Positions 1 to 9,562 are shown, counted from the stretch's first letter. The stretch: DNA of 64,000 nt from Zestosphaera sp. (GCA_038727705.1 JAVYVJ010000002.1:295051-359050), one strand, 5' to 3'. The notes: generated from the sequence alone by a model not told the origin. Program-made: numbers and translations.

Positions 1-1407
1 CGGAACCCAGTCCATGTTCCAGAGGTCGTCATGCCCCAGCCTAGCTCCTGAAGGCACGGAGACCTTCTGGCTCGGGTTCTCTATCTTATAGCCGGTTAGA
101 GGCCCCATGAACGGGTCGAATACGGGGGCTATAGGGTACTTCACGGGCTCGCCGCCGACCGTTATCATTGCGGACGTCAGGTTCTCGTAGATGTGGCTCG
201 TCGCCATCTGCTGGAATGAGATGAGCATGGGGGCGTTCCTCATCTGCTCGTACCTGAGCCATATGAGGTCGTACGCGCTCATCCGCTGCCCAGTAAGTTT
301 ATCGGTTACCGTGACGGACTTGAGGGCGTTGTAGAACTTCGGGTTTATGTGCATGACACTCCCGTTGGGGAATATGTGTGCCGCCATCTCGACGGCCCCG
401 GTGTTGAGGAGGTACCAGTAGTCAGCGTTCTTCAGGTTGGTTGTCGTGTAGAGCCCTGCCTTAACCTTGTTCAGTATGTCGGCGTATATGACCTCCCACC
501 TAACCAGCTGCCCGCTCACCACCACGTCAGGTCCGTACGTGTACATGGGACTGTAGTGCCCGAAGACGTATACCTCCTTACCGAGCTTGGACTGCTCCTC
601 AGCGTACTCGACCACCGCCGTCGAGTCTTCAGTGAAGGCCAGCACGTCCACCCCGTAGTTGCTGACGAGGGTTTCAGCCGCTGCCCTGGCCTTAGCCGGG
701 TCGTACCAGGCGCCGATCTCAATCACGTAGAGCGTGAGGTCAAGGCCCCTCTGCTCCGCCACCTCCTTAGCCCCTATGGCGAAGGCACTTAAGTGCCTGA
801 CCACCTCAGGTATGAGGAATGCGGCGACATACCCGACCTTACCGGTCTTCGTCAGGGCGCCTGCGGCCAGCCCGTTGAGGTAATAGACTTGATATAAGTC
901 CGCGAAGTACGTGCCCATGTTGTCATTCCTTAAGTAGCCGCTGCAGTGCCAGAAAATAACCTCAGGGTGCTTCTTAGCGACGGCCAGGGTTCCCTCCATG
1001 AAGCCGAAGGAGGTTGTGAAGAGCACGTTGTAGCCCTTCCTTATCAGCTCCTCCAGCTTGTCGGCCTCAGCCCCTTCAGGGACGCTCTCTATGTAGGTCG
1101 TCTCAAGCCAGTCCTTATACAGGTCCGCGACAACCCTCCTGCCTAGGTCATGCATGTAGGACCAGCCGAAGTCGCCGACAGGCCCTACGTATATGAAGGC
1201 CGCCTTAATCTTCTCAGGGGGTCTGTAGGTGGGGACGACCGTCTCGGTCTTAACCCTCGTCTCGGTAACTGTCCTCGTCTGAGCGGCTTGAGTCACCGTC
1301 TGCACGGGGGCCGCCATACCTCCTAAGTAATACCCGAGTACGCCGACCACCACAACCGCTATGACTAGAACGACCATCACAGGGCTTGACTTAGGGTTTG
1401 AAGTCAA
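1..1407 (-). CDS. BMP-family ABC transporter substrate-binding protein (partial, C-terminus beyond window)
   Basis: Reading the minus strand from a TTG at 1407 gives 469 codons with no stop before the window edge. The protein begins with one hydrophobic anchor segment (about residues 9-28), then a Thr-rich linker typical of archaeal binding proteins, then a Med/BMP-type fold with phrases such as GPVGDFGWSYMHDLGR and DVLAFTEDSTAVVEYAEEQ. BMP proteins capture nucleosides or related ligands outside the cell for an ABC importer; the ligand here is unknown. GAGGTG lies 7 nt before the TTG and supports this start. The permease and ATPase genes are probably downstream, beyond the left edge. The family call is firm and the substrate is open. 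Confidence 0.88.
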   Translation of the reverse strand, partial: MTSNPKSSPVMVVLVIAVVVVGVLGYYLGGMAAPVQTVTQAAQTRTVTETRVKTETVVPTYRPPEKIKAAFIYVGPVGDFGWSYMHDLGRRVVADLYKDWLETTYIESVPEGAEADKLEELIRKGYNVLFTTSFGFMEGTLAVAKKHPEVIFWHCSGYLRNDNMGTYFADLYQVYYLNGLAAGALTKTGKVGYVAAFLIPEVVRHLSAFAIGAKEVAEQRGLDLTLYVIEIGAWYDPAKARAAAETLVSNYGVDVLAFTEDSTAVVEYAEEQSKLGKEVYVFGHYSPMYTYGPDVVVSGQLVRWEVIYADILNKVKAGLYTTTNLKNADYWYLLNTGAVEMAAHIFPNGSVMHINPKFYNALKSVTVTDKLTGQRMSAYDLIWLRYEQMRNAPMLISFQQMATSHIYENLTSAMITVGGEPVKYPIAPVFDPFMGPLTGYKIENPSQKVSVPSGARLGHDDLWNMDWVP

Positions 1408-1700
1408 GACGCACACCTCATGTTAGGTGCGGTGAGGACGCTTTAAAAAAGCGTTTAGCAGGAACGAGTGAATTTCGTAAAGTATTGAATGCAGGTTAAT
1501 TAATTTACATGTTGGGATGACCCCTAAATCAGGGGTTAGGATTTATTAACTCGTCCCCGGCTAATCCCCGCATCTATCGGGCATGTTTTTATTTACATAA
1601 CTGAAGTTAAAAAGGAGTCATGCACGCCGAATTCACACACCTGCGGACGGCCTTAAACCAATATAAGCGGGCGGTCGTTCTGTCTTTGGTGTGAGGGCGA
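1408..1700. promoter_or_regulatory. Divergent intergenic region with promoters
   Basis: This 293-bp AT-rich spacer separates the binding protein (minus) from the glycosyltransferase (plus). A TTTAAAAAA tract at 1441-1451 can serve the minus gene. CAATATAAG at 1659-1667 fits a TATA box for the plus gene. I see no gene or RNA here. Confidence 0.45.
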
Positions 1701-2753
1701 TTGCGTGCGCTGGTGGTGGTGCTCAACAAGAACAACGCTGAGGGTCTGAGGGCTGCGCTGGAGTCCCTTGTTAGGCAGTCCGGCGTGGATGTGTGCGTGG
1801 ACTACGATGTGCTGGTTGTTGACGGGTGGTCTGCAGACGCTTCTGAGGAGGTCGTTAAGGGCTTCTCGAGCAGGTTCGGCTGCGTTGAGTTCGTCAGGCA
1901 GAGGTTTCCGGGGGGTGTGGGTCAGGCCAGGGTTGAGGCCGTTAGGCGTGCTCTAGACCTCGGCTACGACGTGGTGGTCTGGGGTGATTCGGAGAACGTC
2001 TATGATGAGGACTATCTGAGGGAGATCCTCGGATGCATTAACCCCGCCTCAGGATGCGACGTGTGTTCTGGGTCGACGTACGTCAGGCAGGGCTTCTGGG
2101 GGGGTTTCTTCTACTGGTACCACACATACCACCACCTATTTAAGATGGTGTCCAGGAGGCATGCGCCAGGTAATAATAAGGCTGTGAAGGCAGCCCTATA
2201 CAGGACTAACATCTACCCGGCGATATCTAGGAGCGATGACTTCTTCTTCAGTCTGGCCGTGCGTGGAAACGCTGAGTTCTGCCACTGTAGTGGGGCCAGA
2301 CTCACAACCTCACTCCCCGACTCCCTTAAGGGGGTGATTGCGTGGCAGAGGAGCAGGGTTAGGGGGCTGGTTGAGGGGGCACTGCTTAAGGGTTGGGGGC
2401 TCCCACCCGACTTCCTGCCCTGGTTCCTCTTCATGGCCTCACCGCCCCTACTTACCTTAACCCACATCCTCAGACTCTTAGGGATTGACACGTTCCTGCA
2501 ACCGGTGGTGTGGTTCCTCACCGCGGCCTTCACGGCCGGGGCTGTGTATATGATGGTGAGGTTAGAATTACTGGCCAGGGAGAGGTATCTGGGCTATAGA
2601 CCGATGCAGGGTTTTTTAGGTTTCGTGGGCATGTACCTACACTCAATATTCACCACATACTACACGCTTAAGTACACCATCACCCTCAGGAGGCGTGTCA
2701 GCGAGTTGAGGGAGTTCAACAGAGCTGTGAGGTCGTACTTCAGGTTCCCCTAG
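1701..2753 (+). CDS. Family 2 glycosyltransferase with C-terminal membrane segments
   Basis: The 350-residue protein starts with a GT-A nucleotide-sugar fold: VVVLNKNN, then VLVVDGWSAD near residue 40, then a DxD-like WGDSEN at about 94-99, which would hold the metal and sugar nucleotide. Two or three hydrophobic helices follow in the C-terminal half (about residues 230-320), so the enzyme should sit at the membrane. It probably transfers a sugar to a lipid or protein acceptor during surface glycan assembly. The TTG start is preceded by GTGAGGG. It stands alone on its strand, so neighbours give no substrate clue. Confidence 0.8.
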   Translation: MRALVVVLNKNNAEGLRAALESLVRQSGVDVCVDYDVLVVDGWSADASEEVVKGFSSRFGCVEFVRQRFPGGVGQARVEAVRRALDLGYDVVVWGDSENVYDEDYLREILGCINPASGCDVCSGSTYVRQGFWGGFFYWYHTYHHLFKMVSRRHAPGNNKAVKAALYRTNIYPAISRSDDFFFSLAVRGNAEFCHCSGARLTTSLPDSLKGVIAWQRSRVRGLVEGALLKGWGLPPDFLPWFLFMASPPLLTLTHILRLLGIDTFLQPVVWFLTAAFTAGAVYMMVRLELLARERYLGYRPMQGFLGFVGMYLHSIFTTYYTLKYTITLRRRVSELREFNRAVRSYFRFP

Positions 2754-3158
2754 CTCGGCCAGCGGTGAGCGTGTTTAAGTCCTGCCTGACCCCTAATACT
2801 TAGGGGTGAGGTTGGAGCGCTGTGAGTTCGGCGGGGAATTGAGTGAGGACTTACTTAAGTACGTTAAGGTTGTGGCGGGCGTGGTTAGGCACAGCAGTGA
2901 GGCATTGTCCAGGATGAGGGTCCGATGAATTCGAAGACCGCCACCGCTAAGGCACTCTCAAATTTCAGAACCCTGGCCCTCACAACAGTCGTCACGAAAT
3001 TGGCTACGTTGTTGGATCCGGCACTCCATGCCAGAACTGTTGCCACCGCCGGCGACGCAATCAGCAAATATCTGAGTCACGCTCTATTAAGCTTTCGTCC
3101 TCTAACCCCCTCAGGAAGTTCGCCGACTACAGTTCTACATACGGAGATATTGCTGGCC
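2754..3158. other. 405-bp stretch without a convincing gene
   Basis: A short frame from GTG 2806 to TGA 2928 (40 residues, helical and charged, beginning MRLERCEFGGELSED) is the only coding-like signal. Longer frames on both strands between 2885 and 3176 have poor composition and no recognisable motif. The stretch may hold a decayed gene. Confidence 0.3.
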
Positions 3159-3416
3159 TTAAACCTTCTCGTCTGAGGCGGCGTTCTCCAGGCCGTTCTT
3201 TATCCCGTCAAGTATTCTGCTGAAGTCTTCGAGAACGTCTGTCACCTCCTCCCTAGATAGGCCGCTGACCTCTACCATCCCTAGGGCCTGCTTTACGGAC
3301 CTTCTGAACGCCTCGTCCTTACTAAGCCCTCTCTTCCTCCAGTGCCTGTAGAGTCTTAAGGCGGATATTATTGCACCCTCAACGTACCTCCTGCGGGACT
3401 CATCCTCTGAGATCAC
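3159..3416 (-). CDS. Small helical protein of unknown function
   Basis: An 85-residue, strongly charged, fully helical protein without cysteines or membrane segments. The ATG start and regular codon use suggest a real gene. The sequence has two amphipathic halves (RRYVEGAIISALRLYRHW and LSREEVTDVLEDFSRIL), which could form a small helical bundle. I do not recognise the family. It is divergent from the HMG-CoA reductase gene, with 117 bp between the starts, and the two may share a promoter region. Confidence 0.55.
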   Translation of the reverse strand: MISEDESRRRYVEGAIISALRLYRHWRKRGLSKDEAFRRSVKQALGMVEVSGLSREEVTDVLEDFSRILDGIKNGLENAASDEKV

Positions 3417-3533
3417 TAACCCACCTACCTTTAAACTGATTCCAATGAAGTAAATGGTGATGGGTTTAAAAAATCATGTGGCCGGCGCAGGGACCCATAA
3501 AAGCCCCGGCTCGCTTTACTATGCGGTGATTGC

Positions 3534-4805
3534 TTGGTCGACACTTCACGCCTGCCCGGCTTCCACAAGCTGACCCTCCGCGAGAGAGTTGAAAAGCTAC
3601 GTGAAGTCGCCGGGTTGAGTGAGGACGACGTGAAGCTTCTGCTCAGGGAGGGAACGCTGCCGCTCGAAATCGCTGACAAGATGATCGAGAACGTGGTTGG
3701 AAGCCTCTCACTACCGCTGGGGGTGGCGACGAACTTCATGATCAACAAGAGGGACTACCTAGTCCCGATGGCGATCGAGGAGCCTTCCGTCGTTGCCGCG
3801 GCCTCCAAAGCCGCCAGGATGCTGAGGGAGGGCGGCGGGATCAAGGCCAAGGCAACTGACTCCCTGATGATCGCTCAGATACAACTCGTTAAGGTGGCGT
3901 CACCACACACCGCCGTATACGCTATCCACGAACATAGGGAAGAGATTAAGGAGATCGCGAACTCGACTAACCCCCTTCTAGTCAGCTTAGGTGGTGGTGT
4001 GAGGGACGTGGAGGTCTACACTGTGAACTCGCCTGCGGGGCCTATGGTGATAACGAACCTGATAGTGGACGTCAAGGACGCGATGGGCGCGAACACCGTG
4101 AACACGATGGCCGAGAAAGTCGCTCCATACATAGAGGGCTGGACGGGCGGCAAGGTTTACCTGAGAATCGTGTCCAACCTGGCTGACAGGAGACTGGTGA
4201 GAGTTTGGGGGAGGGTTCCAAAGGACGTGATCGGTGGTGAGGAAGTTGTTGAAGGTATAATCTACGCGTGGGCCTTCGCCACCGCTGACTCGTATAGGGC
4301 GGCGACTCATAACAAAGGGATAATGAATGGCGTCATAGCGGTCGCGCTCGCGACCGGACAGGATACAAGGGCTCTTGAGGCTGGCGCCCACGCCTACGCC
4401 GCCAGGTCTGGGAGGTACACCTCGCTGAGCACATGGGAAAGGGACGAGAGGGGTGACTTGATAGGCTTCCTCGAGATCCCTATGCCCGTGGGACTTATAG
4501 GGGGGGCTGTTAAGGTCAACCCTATAGCTCAGCTCAGCTTGAAGATACTGGGCATAAAGAGTGCAGGGGAACTGGCCGAGGTGATGGGTGCTGTCGGCCT
4601 GGCTCAGAACCTAGCGGCCCTGAGGGCCCTAGCCGTCGAGGGTATTCAGAAGGGCCACATGAAGCTACACGCCAGGAACCTCGCTATAACGGCTGGAGCT
4701 AGGGGGACTGAGATCGATTTGGTTGTTGAGGAGATGATTAAGAGGGACGCCATAAGGCTTGACGTGGCTAGGGAGATACTTGAGGCTATAAGGAAGGAGG
4801 GCTGA
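3534..4805 (+). CDS. hmgA: Class II HMG-CoA reductase
   Basis: The enzyme reduces HMG-CoA to mevalonate, the committed step toward archaeal isoprenoid lipids. The 423 residues match the bacterial/class II layout: IENVVGSLSLPLGVA (about 51-65, catalytic Glu), DAMGANTVNTMAE (about 182, catalytic Asp), HNKGIMNG (about 258, catalytic Lys) and GHMKLHARN (about 373, catalytic His). ATHNKGIMNG and the N-terminal TSRLPGFHKLT are class II signatures, as in Pseudomonas mevalonii; class I enzymes have a different Lys motif. The TTG start follows a GGTGAT element. Class II enzymes occur in some Euryarchaeota, probably by transfer, and are unexpected in a crenarchaeon. Confidence 0.95.
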   Translation: MVDTSRLPGFHKLTLRERVEKLREVAGLSEDDVKLLLREGTLPLEIADKMIENVVGSLSLPLGVATNFMINKRDYLVPMAIEEPSVVAAASKAARMLREGGGIKAKATDSLMIAQIQLVKVASPHTAVYAIHEHREEIKEIANSTNPLLVSLGGGVRDVEVYTVNSPAGPMVITNLIVDVKDAMGANTVNTMAEKVAPYIEGWTGGKVYLRIVSNLADRRLVRVWGRVPKDVIGGEEVVEGIIYAWAFATADSYRAATHNKGIMNGVIAVALATGQDTRALEAGAHAYAARSGRYTSLSTWERDERGDLIGFLEIPMPVGLIGGAVKVNPIAQLSLKILGIKSAGELAEVMGAVGLAQNLAALRALAVEGIQKGHMKLHARNLAITAGARGTEIDLVVEEMIKRDAIRLDVAREILEAIRKEG

Positions 4806-4936
4806 CCTTCTCCAATCATTGCTGAGTTAAATACGCACAAATAACTAGATCCAGTGAAGGGAAGTCCAGTTCTTGAACAAGAACTAAGGTTTAAGTGTTG
4901 TGAGAGGAAAAACAGGTTTTAGCTTTTTGGCTTAGC

Positions 4937-6130
4937 TTACCTTGCTGGCGGTGCTGCGGCCTTCCTTATCGTTATGATCGAGTAGGCTGAGAGTATGCAT
5001 GCGAGCAGTGCAAAGGCGACCGCTACATATGCCGCTGTCGTGGCGGCGTCGGCCTTGCCGCCTACCTCTTTCCTGACTGACTCAACTGATGTCTTGAGGG
5101 TTGCGACGTCGCTCTTGACGCTGTTTAAGTCGGTTCTGAGGGAGTTTATATCCGTCCTCAGACCGTCCACCGTCGGGGTCAGCTTGTTGACGGCGTCCTG
5201 CAGGCTTGAGGTGGTCTCCGATAGTGTGTCAATTTGGGTCGACAGCTGTGTTACCTTCGTGTTGAGGTCGCTCAGGTTCTTTGATAATGTGTCAACCTTA
5301 CCGCTTAGCGTATTGACGGTGCCCGCCAGCTGGTTCAGCGTGTTCTTCACTGTGTCGAGATCCTTCGAGAGCGCATCGACCTTACCGCTGAGTGTGATTA
5401 GGTCGCTCCTCAGCTTGCTCAGGGTGCCGGTTACGTTGGTTATCAGGTCGTTCAGCTTCTTCTCCAGATCTGCTACCTTATCGGACAGTTGCTTCAGTTC
5501 GGTTCTCAGCGCGTTGATCTCGTCCTCAAGACTCATCAGGGATATGGTCTCCACGTTGTTGTCTCCGGTGGTCAGGGTGACACTCTTCGTGGTGGTTACG
5601 TAACCTGCCTTAGACACCTTCAGCGTGTAGGTCCCTGGTGAGGTGTAGAGCTCGAACGTGCCGTCGGACTTGCTTGTGGTGCTGTCGCCCTTCTCAACCA
5701 CCATTACCTCAGCACCGGCTACTGGGAGGCCCTTACCATCAACCACCTTGCCGAGCACCCTCGCCCCAGGACTTAGGACGAAGGTGGTAGTGTCTGTTGA
5801 GGCCCCCAGGTACGCCCTCACGGTGTATGTGCCCGCAACCCAGTTGCCGTAGGGGAGCATTCTAGGTAGTGTGAAGGACGCTGTGTAGGTGTTGTCCGAG
5901 CCCGCCACAACCTGCCTATAGTCGACCTCCTTACCCTCAGGACTCACTATCGATATGCCGACGTACGAGCCAGCCGGCGCCGACCCGCTTACGAGCACGG
6001 TCTCGCCAGGTATGTATGTAGCCTTATTAGTGCTTACAGTCAGCGCCTGAGCAGACACTAGAGTAGCCATGGGAATGATGATGAGAAGGAGGATTGCCAG
6101 CGAAAAAGTCGGCATCGACTTAACCTTCAT
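4937..6130 (-). CDS. S-layer membrane anchor (SlaB-like stalk protein)
   Basis: The 397-residue protein has a signal peptide (about 1-28), a beta-sandwich domain (30-125), a carboxypeptidase regulatory-like domain (about 128-195, GKVVDGKGLPVAGAEV), a long coiled coil (about 200-355, with repeats such as LRTDLNSVKSDVATLK) and a C-terminal membrane helix followed by RKAAAPPAR. This is the design of crenarchaeal stalk proteins that carry the S-layer lattice away from the membrane, as SlaB does in Sulfolobus. It follows the large S-layer gene by 14 bp, so both should be one transcript. The role rests on architecture and context. Confidence 0.85.
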   Translation of the reverse strand: MKVKSMPTFSLAILLLIIIPMATLVSAQALTVSTNKATYIPGETVLVSGSAPAGSYVGISIVSPEGKEVDYRQVVAGSDNTYTASFTLPRMLPYGNWVAGTYTVRAYLGASTDTTTFVLSPGARVLGKVVDGKGLPVAGAEVMVVEKGDSTTSKSDGTFELYTSPGTYTLKVSKAGYVTTTKSVTLTTGDNNVETISLMSLEDEINALRTELKQLSDKVADLEKKLNDLITNVTGTLSKLRSDLITLSGKVDALSKDLDTVKNTLNQLAGTVNTLSGKVDTLSKNLSDLNTKVTQLSTQIDTLSETTSSLQDAVNKLTPTVDGLRTDINSLRTDLNSVKSDVATLKTSVESVRKEVGGKADAATTAAYVAVAFALLACILSAYSIITIRKAAAPPAR

Positions 6131-6144
6131 CTCTAATCACCACT

Positions 6145-9100
6145 TCACGCAACTACAGTGGCGGTGAATGACGCCGCCTCACCCATCGGCGTCCTGTCAG
6201 CAAGCGACTTCACAATGTAGACTTCAACACTGTGGCTGCCGGACACTATGGGCGTCCAGCCGAAGGAGAGGTTTGTGGACGCGCCGGCGCCAAGGGTTGC
6301 ACTACCGGCGAACCTCGCCACAGCAACGCCGTTGGGATCTCTCACCACTATTATCAGGGTCATGGACCTCTCAACTATGTCCGTGTTCTTCAGAGCTACG
6401 GTGAGGAAGACTTCCCTGCCAACCCTGGGAGTCACGGTCTGTCCTGTAGTAACGTCAACGAAGGTAACGCTCTCAGCCTTGCCCGGCTTCTCAACGAACC
6501 TACCCACCATCACGGTCTTGCTGAAGATCTCCTTCTTTCCGCTGGTTGCTATCGGGTCTTCGTAGACTATTTCTATAGTGTCGCCGAGCTTAGCCGGTAT
6601 TTGAGGCGCACCAAGAATCCAGTCATTCAGGGACACAGGTGTCACAGACACCTCGTACACGCCGGACTCGACTTCAGAGGCGTACAGGGTTACGCCGGTC
6701 GGGTATGTCGTTGACCTGATGACTACCTTCCTGAAGTCTGCTGCCGGGTTCTGCGCTATGTCGGCGTTCTTTATAGTTATCTTTAGGACCTCGTCCAAGT
6801 TAACAGCGGTCTTATCGACGATTATTTCGGCGTTGACAGCCTTTATTGTGAGGGTCGATATTACGGTAGCCTTATTTCCGGTTGCATCAACTTCATCGAC
6901 GTAGACTATGGTCAGCTTCTTGCCTATGTAGGGTGCTAGATCCTCAGGACTCGGTGTATTGGTTCCGGTCAGGAGATATGGCAGGTTCAGGTTAATCTTA
7001 AACTTTCCAGTGTTCAGGTCGGTCTCAGTACCGTTCAGCGTCCAGGTTATAGCAAGTCCCTCAACAGCAATCCTCACCAGCTCGGTCTTTGTCTCAGCTA
7101 GCTCCGGATCCATGTTCAGGTCTGGGTCAGTGATATAGAATGTCAGCGTCTCGTAAGGGCCTATCCAATCCTTGGGAAGCTCTAACCTACCGCTGAAGCT
7201 CACGACCTTCACAGAGGCCGTTACGTCATACTCTGAGCCAACGAACGTGGTTGCTGTAGGTGCTAGAGGCGGCGTTTTCTCTTGATACTTAATCGTTATT
7301 GAGCTACCTGGCTTTGCGCCCACGTCTCTAGCGCACAGGGTAAGCGTGAACACCCCCGTGTTGACGCCTGTCTCCTTAGCCGTCTTAGACGTTGCAGCAA
7401 CCGTTACCGTCACGCTGTCCTCGCTTTCAGAGTCCACGTTGGCGTCCGGGTCGTTTACGGTTATGGTAAAGCATCCGGTGATGTTGATCTGAGTGGGCTC
7501 GGCCTTGAGGTCCGAGGGTGTTAGCTGATAGGCCTTAAACGTGGCTGTCGCCTTAACCGTGGATTCGCCCTGTACGTATACTGTAACTACAGCATCTATA
7601 TATTCGGGCTTGGAGGCTGATACTTTTATGATGCCGGTGAAGACACCACTGTCGGGCGCTGTCTCTGTCAAAGCATCGACATCGGTATCACCGATCACGA
7701 CGTTGCCGGTGACCGGGTTCACCACCTTATACTTAAGTGTTCCCGCTGGCACCGTATCTATGGTTTTTGCATCTGTGTTCCGCCTATCGTCTATGTAGGT
7801 GACGTGAATCACGACGTCCTCATCTCTGTTCACTGGGTAAGTGCTCCTGTCCAGCCTGACCTCAATCGGAGTTATCGTCACGGGAACCGAGACTGTATAA
7901 CCGCCCGTGTGATCAGTAATTACTATGGTGTAGGACTCGCCTGCCTTAAGAAGGCCCTGAGACTGTATTACGACTTTGAAGAGTCCGGAGTCAAAGTCCG
8001 TCTCGAAGAACTGCGGGTCACTACTGTAGGTGTTCGGTATGTCAAGCTGGGTGCCGTCAGGATTCTTGAAGTAGATCTCATACAGAATTAGAGTCCCAGA
8101 CTTTAATTTAATGATGTCGTTTGTTGGATCTATCTCTGCCGTTAGCCTGTCTATACTATTTGCGTCAACGTTTAGATCTGAATCGTTCACAAGTAGAACT
8201 ACCTGGACCGGACTCTGCTTGATCACTTCAACGGTGGGCGCCTTGGTTGTGAAGGTTCCTGAGCCAGTTATGTCGAGGTATTTGGCCGATATGCTGAAGG
8301 ACTTGCTATCCACACCCATGACGAACTTCATCGGACTACACGTCAATGACGTAGATGATCCCCACTCAACAGGTATTTCGTACTCGAAGACGCCTGTGTT
8401 CTTCGCTGTTTCTTCAAAGTAACTCCCATCCACATCGCAGGTCGTCGTGCCGTACTTAATGGTAATTTTCTTACCTGGATCCAGAGTATCGATACTCGTC
8501 GTTCCCACGTTGTCATCCGGCGACTTTACAGACACCGTTATGCCTTGTTGCGTGAAGTACACAGCGACCTCGGGATACCTGTACACCACATTCAGCTTTA
8601 CAGTCAAGTATTTCCCATCATCACTCATCAAGCCTACATTACTATATACGTTAAGCAGGAAGGTGTCGCCAGGGCCTAGAGAGGCATCTGGGGGCGTTAT
8701 CTCAGATACGGTGAATGTGAACGAGAACACTCCGCTGTTGACCTTGCTCTCTTTTATGTTTGAATCTGATTTGACTACAGTTTTGTATTTCGTCTCACCT
8801 GTAGTGCTGCTTATCCAGGTGACATCAATAGTGACTGGATAACTGCTTAGGTCATCCACCTTCGTTGGGTCCAGGTTGAGGTCTTGGTCCGTTATGGTCA
8901 GCCTTACAGTGAAGTCAGTCGATCTTCTGGCCGGCACCTCCGTCCTGTCCAGCGTCACGTCTGCAGGCTTAACGGTATCGAAGGTGAAGCCCTTGCTTAT
9001 GTCGTACCCCAGAACCACAACGTAGAGTGCTGCCCCAGGACTCGGGGCTGACGATAGTTTTACTATTGCATCATTTTCAACCACCTTAGGGTATGCGGGG

Positions 9101-9453
9101 TTAATACTTAAGTCTACATCAGGCCCTCCTATGTAGGCGTAGAACACGCCGACACCAATTCTATATGCCTTGAATCTGCCGTTTGGAATGTAGTTGTCGC
9201 CTTTATCTATTAATTCTAATGGTTGGCCCGCCGCGTCAGTTAATACTAGTTCCACGCTTTCTGCGTCTAGGCCTGGTATGTTCACTCTGACCTCTATTAC
9301 CTTATAATGGTGTAGGTTTTCTGAGGAGAGTGTTATCTCCCCCGCTTGCGCCTTCACTATTGGCAGTGCTACTAGCAGTCCTGCGAGTGTTGACATGAGT
9401 ATTAGGGTTAGTACTGCGTACGTGGTTAGGGTTTTCACGTGTCTAGTATTCAT
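6145..9453 (-). CDS. Major S-layer protein with repeated Ca-binding-like Ig domains
   Basis: A 1102-residue secreted protein with an N-terminal signal peptide (about 1-36) and no C-terminal membrane helix. At least seven domains repeat the pattern D-x-D-x-N-x-D (DQDLNLDP, DSDLNVDA, DPDANVDS, DPDLNMDP), each followed by T-x-x-(N/D)-(S/T)-G-V-F. The acidic loops are probably calcium sites. The last domain (about 985-1100) is CARDB-like. Similar repeats occur in S-layer proteins of Crenarchaeota and Thaumarchaeota. Without its own anchor it should assemble on the coiled-coil protein encoded just downstream. GAGGTGA precedes the ATG start. Confidence 0.88.
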   Translation of the reverse strand: MNTRHVKTLTTYAVLTLILMSTLAGLLVALPIVKAQAGEITLSSENLHHYKVIEVRVNIPGLDAESVELVLTDAAGQPLELIDKGDNYIPNGRFKAYRIGVGVFYAYIGGPDVDLSINPAYPKVVENDAIVKLSSAPSPGAALYVVVLGYDISKGFTFDTVKPADVTLDRTEVPARRSTDFTVRLTITDQDLNLDPTKVDDLSSYPVTIDVTWISSTTGETKYKTVVKSDSNIKESKVNSGVFSFTFTVSEITPPDASLGPGDTFLLNVYSNVGLMSDDGKYLTVKLNVVYRYPEVAVYFTQQGITVSVKSPDDNVGTTSIDTLDPGKKITIKYGTTTCDVDGSYFEETAKNTGVFEYEIPVEWGSSTSLTCSPMKFVMGVDSKSFSISAKYLDITGSGTFTTKAPTVEVIKQSPVQVVLLVNDSDLNVDANSIDRLTAEIDPTNDIIKLKSGTLILYEIYFKNPDGTQLDIPNTYSSDPQFFETDFDSGLFKVVIQSQGLLKAGESYTIVITDHTGGYTVSVPVTITPIEVRLDRSTYPVNRDEDVVIHVTYIDDRRNTDAKTIDTVPAGTLKYKVVNPVTGNVVIGDTDVDALTETAPDSGVFTGIIKVSASKPEYIDAVVTVYVQGESTVKATATFKAYQLTPSDLKAEPTQINITGCFTITVNDPDANVDSESEDSVTVTVAATSKTAKETGVNTGVFTLTLCARDVGAKPGSSITIKYQEKTPPLAPTATTFVGSEYDVTASVKVVSFSGRLELPKDWIGPYETLTFYITDPDLNMDPELAETKTELVRIAVEGLAITWTLNGTETDLNTGKFKINLNLPYLLTGTNTPSPEDLAPYIGKKLTIVYVDEVDATGNKATVISTLTIKAVNAEIIVDKTAVNLDEVLKITIKNADIAQNPAADFRKVVIRSTTYPTGVTLYASEVESGVYEVSVTPVSLNDWILGAPQIPAKLGDTIEIVYEDPIATSGKKEIFSKTVMVGRFVEKPGKAESVTFVDVTTGQTVTPRVGREVFLTVALKNTDIVERSMTLIIVVRDPNGVAVARFAGSATLGAGASTNLSFGWTPIVSGSHSVEVYIVKSLADRTPMGEAASFTATVVA

Positions 9454-9462
9454 TACTTAGAG

Positions 9463-9527
9463 TCACCTCATGTTTATTCTTACGCGGGAATCTATTTAAG
9501 GATTGTGTGTACTTGTGTGCACACAAG
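9463..9527 (-). promoter_or_regulatory. S-layer operon promoter with 16-bp palindrome
   Basis: A TATA-like CTTAAATAGA lies at 9492-9501 and a GAGGTGA ribosome site at about 9464-9470 before the S-layer ATG. Directly upstream of the TATA box is a perfect palindrome, CTTGTGTGCACACAAG (9512-9527). Its position suits an archaeal activator or a repressor acting on TBP/TFB binding. Confidence 0.55.
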
Positions 9528-9539
9528 GTTTAAAACCCA

Positions 9540-9562
9540 CTCCAGGACTCCGAATCCTGGAG
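9540..9562. repeat. Hairpin resembling a tRNA anticodon arm
   Basis: Eight-base arms CTCCAGGA and TCCTGGAG enclose a seven-base loop CTCCGAA. On the plus strand this has the size and pattern of an anticodon arm (T33, anticodon CCG, A37). No acceptor stem, D-arm or T-arm surrounds it, so it is not a tRNA gene. Confidence 0.4.

Noticed and set aside
2885..3176. Overlapping 60- and 83-codon frames on opposite strands
   Set aside because: They have no motif, weak start sites and low-quality composition. They conflict with each other, and neither looks more coding than chance.
4995..5603. A 202-codon plus-strand frame
   Set aside because: It is the reverse shadow of the coiled-coil repeats of the S-layer anchor, where the regular heptad codons suppress stops on the other strand.
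6168..6714. Plus-strand frames inside the S-layer gene
   Set aside because: They are antisense to a clear secreted protein with domain repeats and have no known motif.
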